Shown in pieces: positions 12,380 to 14,450 of a stretch of 14,450 nucleotides of DNA (positions within the stretch are counted from its first letter, which is position 1; each line of letters starts with the position of its first letter). The position numbers were made by a program, and so were the translations under genes. The DNA is from an uncultured Sphingomonas sp. Its GTDB lineage: Bacteria > Pseudomonadota > Alphaproteobacteria > Sphingomonadales > Sphingomonadaceae. The stretch lies in NCBI GenBank assembly GCA_946886645.1, contig CAMPIY010000020.1, positions 1 to 14,450 on the forward strand. The letters run 5' to 3'. The notes under the pieces are model-generated. The model saw nothing but the letters and a program-made list of their open reading frames with translations. It searched no databases and was not told the DNA's origin.

Positions 12380-14050
12380 ATGACCAAGAACCGCTGGCTT
12401 GTTGCCGCTTCCGCCTTTTCGATCCTGACCCTCGCGGCTTGCGAGATGTCCAAGACGCCGGAGGGCGGCGATGCGTCCGTGCAAGGTGAGGCGAAGGTTA
12501 GCGGGCTCTCCAAGCTGGCGCGGATCGAGATGACCACCGACACCAGCTACCTCACGGGCGAAGAGCGGGAGGTGGTCAACCTCCTCATCCAGGCGTCGGA
12601 CCTGATGAGCGAAATCTACAAGCGGCAGACGACGCCCAATTACGATCAGCTCCGCGCCGAGGTCGTGGCGAAGAACGATCCGCAACTGCTGGAGCGGTTC
12701 GATGCCTTCTTCGGGCCGTGGGACCCGATCAACGATGGCGAGCCATTCTTCGGCGGCAAGCCCAAGCCACCGGGGGCGGGCTTCTACCCGACGGATCTCA
12801 CCAAGGAAGAGTTCGACAAATATCTCGCCGCTCATCCGGACGAGGCCGCGAAGCTGACCGATCCCTATACGGTGGTCAAGCGGCAGGGGGACAAGCTGGT
12901 CGCCGTACCCTATTCGGTCGAATATAAGCAGTGGCTCGAGCCGGCCGCCAAGCTGCTCGAGCAGGCCGCGGCGAAGACCAGCAATCCGTCGCTGAAGAAG
13001 TTCCTGACCCTTCGCGCCCAAGCGTTCCGAACCGACGATTATTTCCAGTCGGAGCTGGCGTGGATGGACTTGAAGGGCACGCCGATCGAAATCGCCATCG
13101 GGCCGTACGAGGTTTACACCGACGGGCTCTATGGCCGGAAGACCGCGTTCGAATCCTTCCTGACGCTGAAGGACCCGAAGGAATCGGCTGCGCTCGATCG
13201 TTACAAGGGCGAGCTTCGCGGGATGGAAGCCAATCTGCCGGTCGAGGAGCGCTACAAGAATTTCCAGCGCGGATTCGAATCGCCGATCGCGGTCGCCGAC
13301 CAGATCCAGGGCGGCGGCGACAATGTGCCGGGCGTCCAGACTGTGGCCTTCAACCTGCCCAACGACGAGCGGGTGCGCGAGGCGAAGGGCGCGAAGAAGG
13401 TCATCCTGAGGAATGTGCTGGGCGCCAAATATGAGCGCATCCTGGCGCCGATGGCGAGCTTGACGCTGGTCCCCGAGCAGGCCGGCGACGTCACCAAAAA
13501 CTATATGTTCATGGAGACGCTGTTCCACGAGCTGTCGCACAGCCTCGGGCCGGGCTCGATCGTCGTGAACGGCCGCCAGACCACGGTGGACAAGGAGCTG
13601 AAGGACATCGCTTCGGGCTTCGAGGAGGCCAAGGCAGATGTGATGGGCGCGTGGAACATCCTCTACATGATGGACAAGGGGCTGCTTCCCGCCGCGGAGA
13701 AGAAGCAGATCCGCGCGACCTATGTCGCCGGTCTGTTCCGGGCGATGCGCTTCGGGACCGGCGAGGCCCACGGCAAGGGCGCGGCGATGCAGTACCGCTT
13801 CATCCGCGATCGTGGCGGCATCGTCTGGGACCCGCAGGCCAAGCGCTTCCGCGTCGACGAGGCGAAGATCGACGGCGCGATCCGCGACCTGGTTGGCGCC
13901 ATCGTCCGGCTTCAGGGCAATGGCGACTATGCCGGGACTAAGGCCTTCCTCGACAAATGGGCGGTGGTCGATCCCGAGGCGCAGCAGGTAATCGACACGA
14001 TGAAGGACATTCCAGTCGACATAAGGCCCATCTATCCGGACCATATTTAG
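12380..14050 (+). CDS. M49-like (dipeptidyl peptidase III-related) zinc peptidase, predicted lipoprotein
   Basis: Predicted 556-residue zinc peptidase related to dipeptidyl peptidase III (family M49). The N terminus is a lipoprotein signal peptide with lipobox LTLAAC (Cys21), so it should sit in the cell envelope; classical DPP III is cytosolic. The zinc site is HELSH (H383, E384, H387) with EEAKAD (E415-D420), the latter equivalent to the EECRAE motif whose second Glu binds zinc. Classical DPP III has a six-residue HEXXGH motif; this protein has the five-residue form. A downstream GEAHGKGAAMQYRF resembles the conserved His region of M49. The ATG at 12380 is chosen because GGGAG lies about 5 bases upstream and the signal peptide begins there; the frame is open further upstream but overlaps the regulator gene. 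The VOC gene follows after 12 bases. Exact substrate unknown. Confidence 0.85.
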   Translation: MTKNRWLVAASAFSILTLAACEMSKTPEGGDASVQGEAKVSGLSKLARIEMTTDTSYLTGEEREVVNLLIQASDLMSEIYKRQTTPNYDQLRAEVVAKNDPQLLERFDAFFGPWDPINDGEPFFGGKPKPPGAGFYPTDLTKEEFDKYLAAHPDEAAKLTDPYTVVKRQGDKLVAVPYSVEYKQWLEPAAKLLEQAAAKTSNPSLKKFLTLRAQAFRTDDYFQSELAWMDLKGTPIEIAIGPYEVYTDGLYGRKTAFESFLTLKDPKESAALDRYKGELRGMEANLPVEERYKNFQRGFESPIAVADQIQGGGDNVPGVQTVAFNLPNDERVREAKGAKKVILRNVLGAKYERILAPMASLTLVPEQAGDVTKNYMFMETLFHELSHSLGPGSIVVNGRQTTVDKELKDIASGFEEAKADVMGAWNILYMMDKGLLPAAEKKQIRATYVAGLFRAMRFGTGEAHGKGAAMQYRFIRDRGGIVWDPQAKRFRVDEAKIDGAIRDLVGAIVRLQGNGDYAGTKAFLDKWAVVDPEAQQVIDTMKDIPVDIRPIYPDHI

Positions 14051-14062
14051 CGGGAGGGCATC

Positions 14063-14437
14063 ATGGCGCGAGTGACGGGACTTGGTGGGGTCTTCTACAA
14101 GGTCGCCGATCCGGACAAGACCCGCGCCTGGTATCAGGAGACGCTGGGCATCGGCGGCGAATGGGGTGCGATGTTCCCCTTCAAGAAGGATGAGGCGGAA
14201 GGCTTCTCGCTCTTTTCCCAGTTCAAGGCCGACACCGATTATTTCGGGCCGAGCAGCCTGCCGTTCATGGTCAATCTCAGGGTCGACGATCTCGACGGGA
14301 TGATCGCGGAGCTTGAGGGCAAGGGCATCGAGATTCTCGGCCGGCAGGACGAGGATTATGGCAACTTCGCCTGGATTCTCGATCCTGAAGGCGTGAAGAT
14401 CGAGCTTTGGCAGCAGAAAGGTCCGGCACCGGAATGA
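14063..14437 (+). CDS. VOC-family (glyoxalase/bleomycin-resistance fold) protein
   Basis: Small cytoplasmic protein of 124 residues with the vicinal-oxygen-chelate pattern: an opening GLGGVFYKVADPDKTRAWYQ, a central VNLRVDDLDGMIAELEGKGI and a closing WILDPEGVKIELWQ. The C-terminal Glu (IELW) matches a usual metal ligand, but the first-strand position that often carries His or Gln is not clearly a ligand here, so metal binding is uncertain. VOC proteins include lyases, dioxygenases and resistance proteins; nothing here decides among them. GGGAGG lies just before the ATG. It is 12 bases from the M49-like gene and its stop overlaps the next start, so it is part of a plus-strand operon. Confidence 0.88.
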   Translation: MARVTGLGGVFYKVADPDKTRAWYQETLGIGGEWGAMFPFKKDEAEGFSLFSQFKADTDYFGPSSLPFMVNLRVDDLDGMIAELEGKGIEILGRQDEDYGNFAWILDPEGVKIELWQQKGPAPE

Positions 14438-14450
14438 GCAAGTTCGAAAC
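14434..14450 (+). CDS. start of a further gene, cut by window edge
   Basis: An ATG overlaps the VOC stop codon (ATGA) and opens a frame beginning MSKFE. Only five full codons are visible, so nothing can be said about the product. The ATGA overlap, also seen between the kinase and regulator genes upstream, makes it plausible as a translationally coupled next gene. Confidence 0.45.

Noticed and set aside
12194..14044. 616-codon minus-strand open frame opposite the M49-like gene
   Set aside because: The opposite strand has a lipoprotein signal, zinc motifs and a Shine-Dalgarno; this frame has none and simply reflects codon bias.

Overview
The window is GC-rich, gene-dense chromosomal DNA that looks alphaproteobacterial. 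The gene set (HPPD, PhhA/PhhB, HDFNN-type hybrid kinase, GGDEF-EAL protein, LytS/LytTR pair, M1 and M49-like lipoprotein peptidases) and the style of the proteins suggest a sphingomonad. This is a judgement from sequence style, not a database result. I see no tRNA, rRNA, insertion sequence, CRISPR array or phage gene.

Left part (1-2877): aromatic amino acid metabolism. A 3'-truncated hppD (4-hydroxyphenylpyruvate dioxygenase, minus strand) is divergent from phhB (pterin carbinolamine dehydratase). phhA (phenylalanine 4-hydroxylase) follows about 480 bases downstream, overlapped or closely followed by a flavin-reductase-like gene. PhhA makes tyrosine from phenylalanine, PhhB recycles its pterin cofactor, and HPPD acts further down tyrosine catabolism. 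Just upstream of phhA lies what reads as a complete transcription attenuator: a 30-codon leader ORF with tandem Tyr codons, a protector stem, a competing antiterminator and a U-tailed terminator. This is the most interesting item in the window.

Middle (2925-7645): signalling. A three-PAS hybrid histidine kinase with its own receiver domain is convergent, with overlapping stop codons, with a membrane-bound PAS-GGDEF-EAL cyclic-di-GMP protein. The latter may be the last gene of a minus-strand run that starts with an HD-domain protein (9631-10221) and continues with an M1-family lipoprotein aminopeptidase (7696-9603).

Right part (10316-14450): divergent from that run is a plus-strand series: a LytS/AlgZ-type membrane histidine kinase, its LytTR response regulator (ATGA overlap), a lipoprotein related to M49 dipeptidyl peptidase III, a VOC-family protein, and the first codons of another gene. 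The 58-base gap between the regulator and the M49-like gene holds a palindrome resembling the AlgR (LytTR-family) recognition sequence, suggesting that the regulator controls the peptidase gene.
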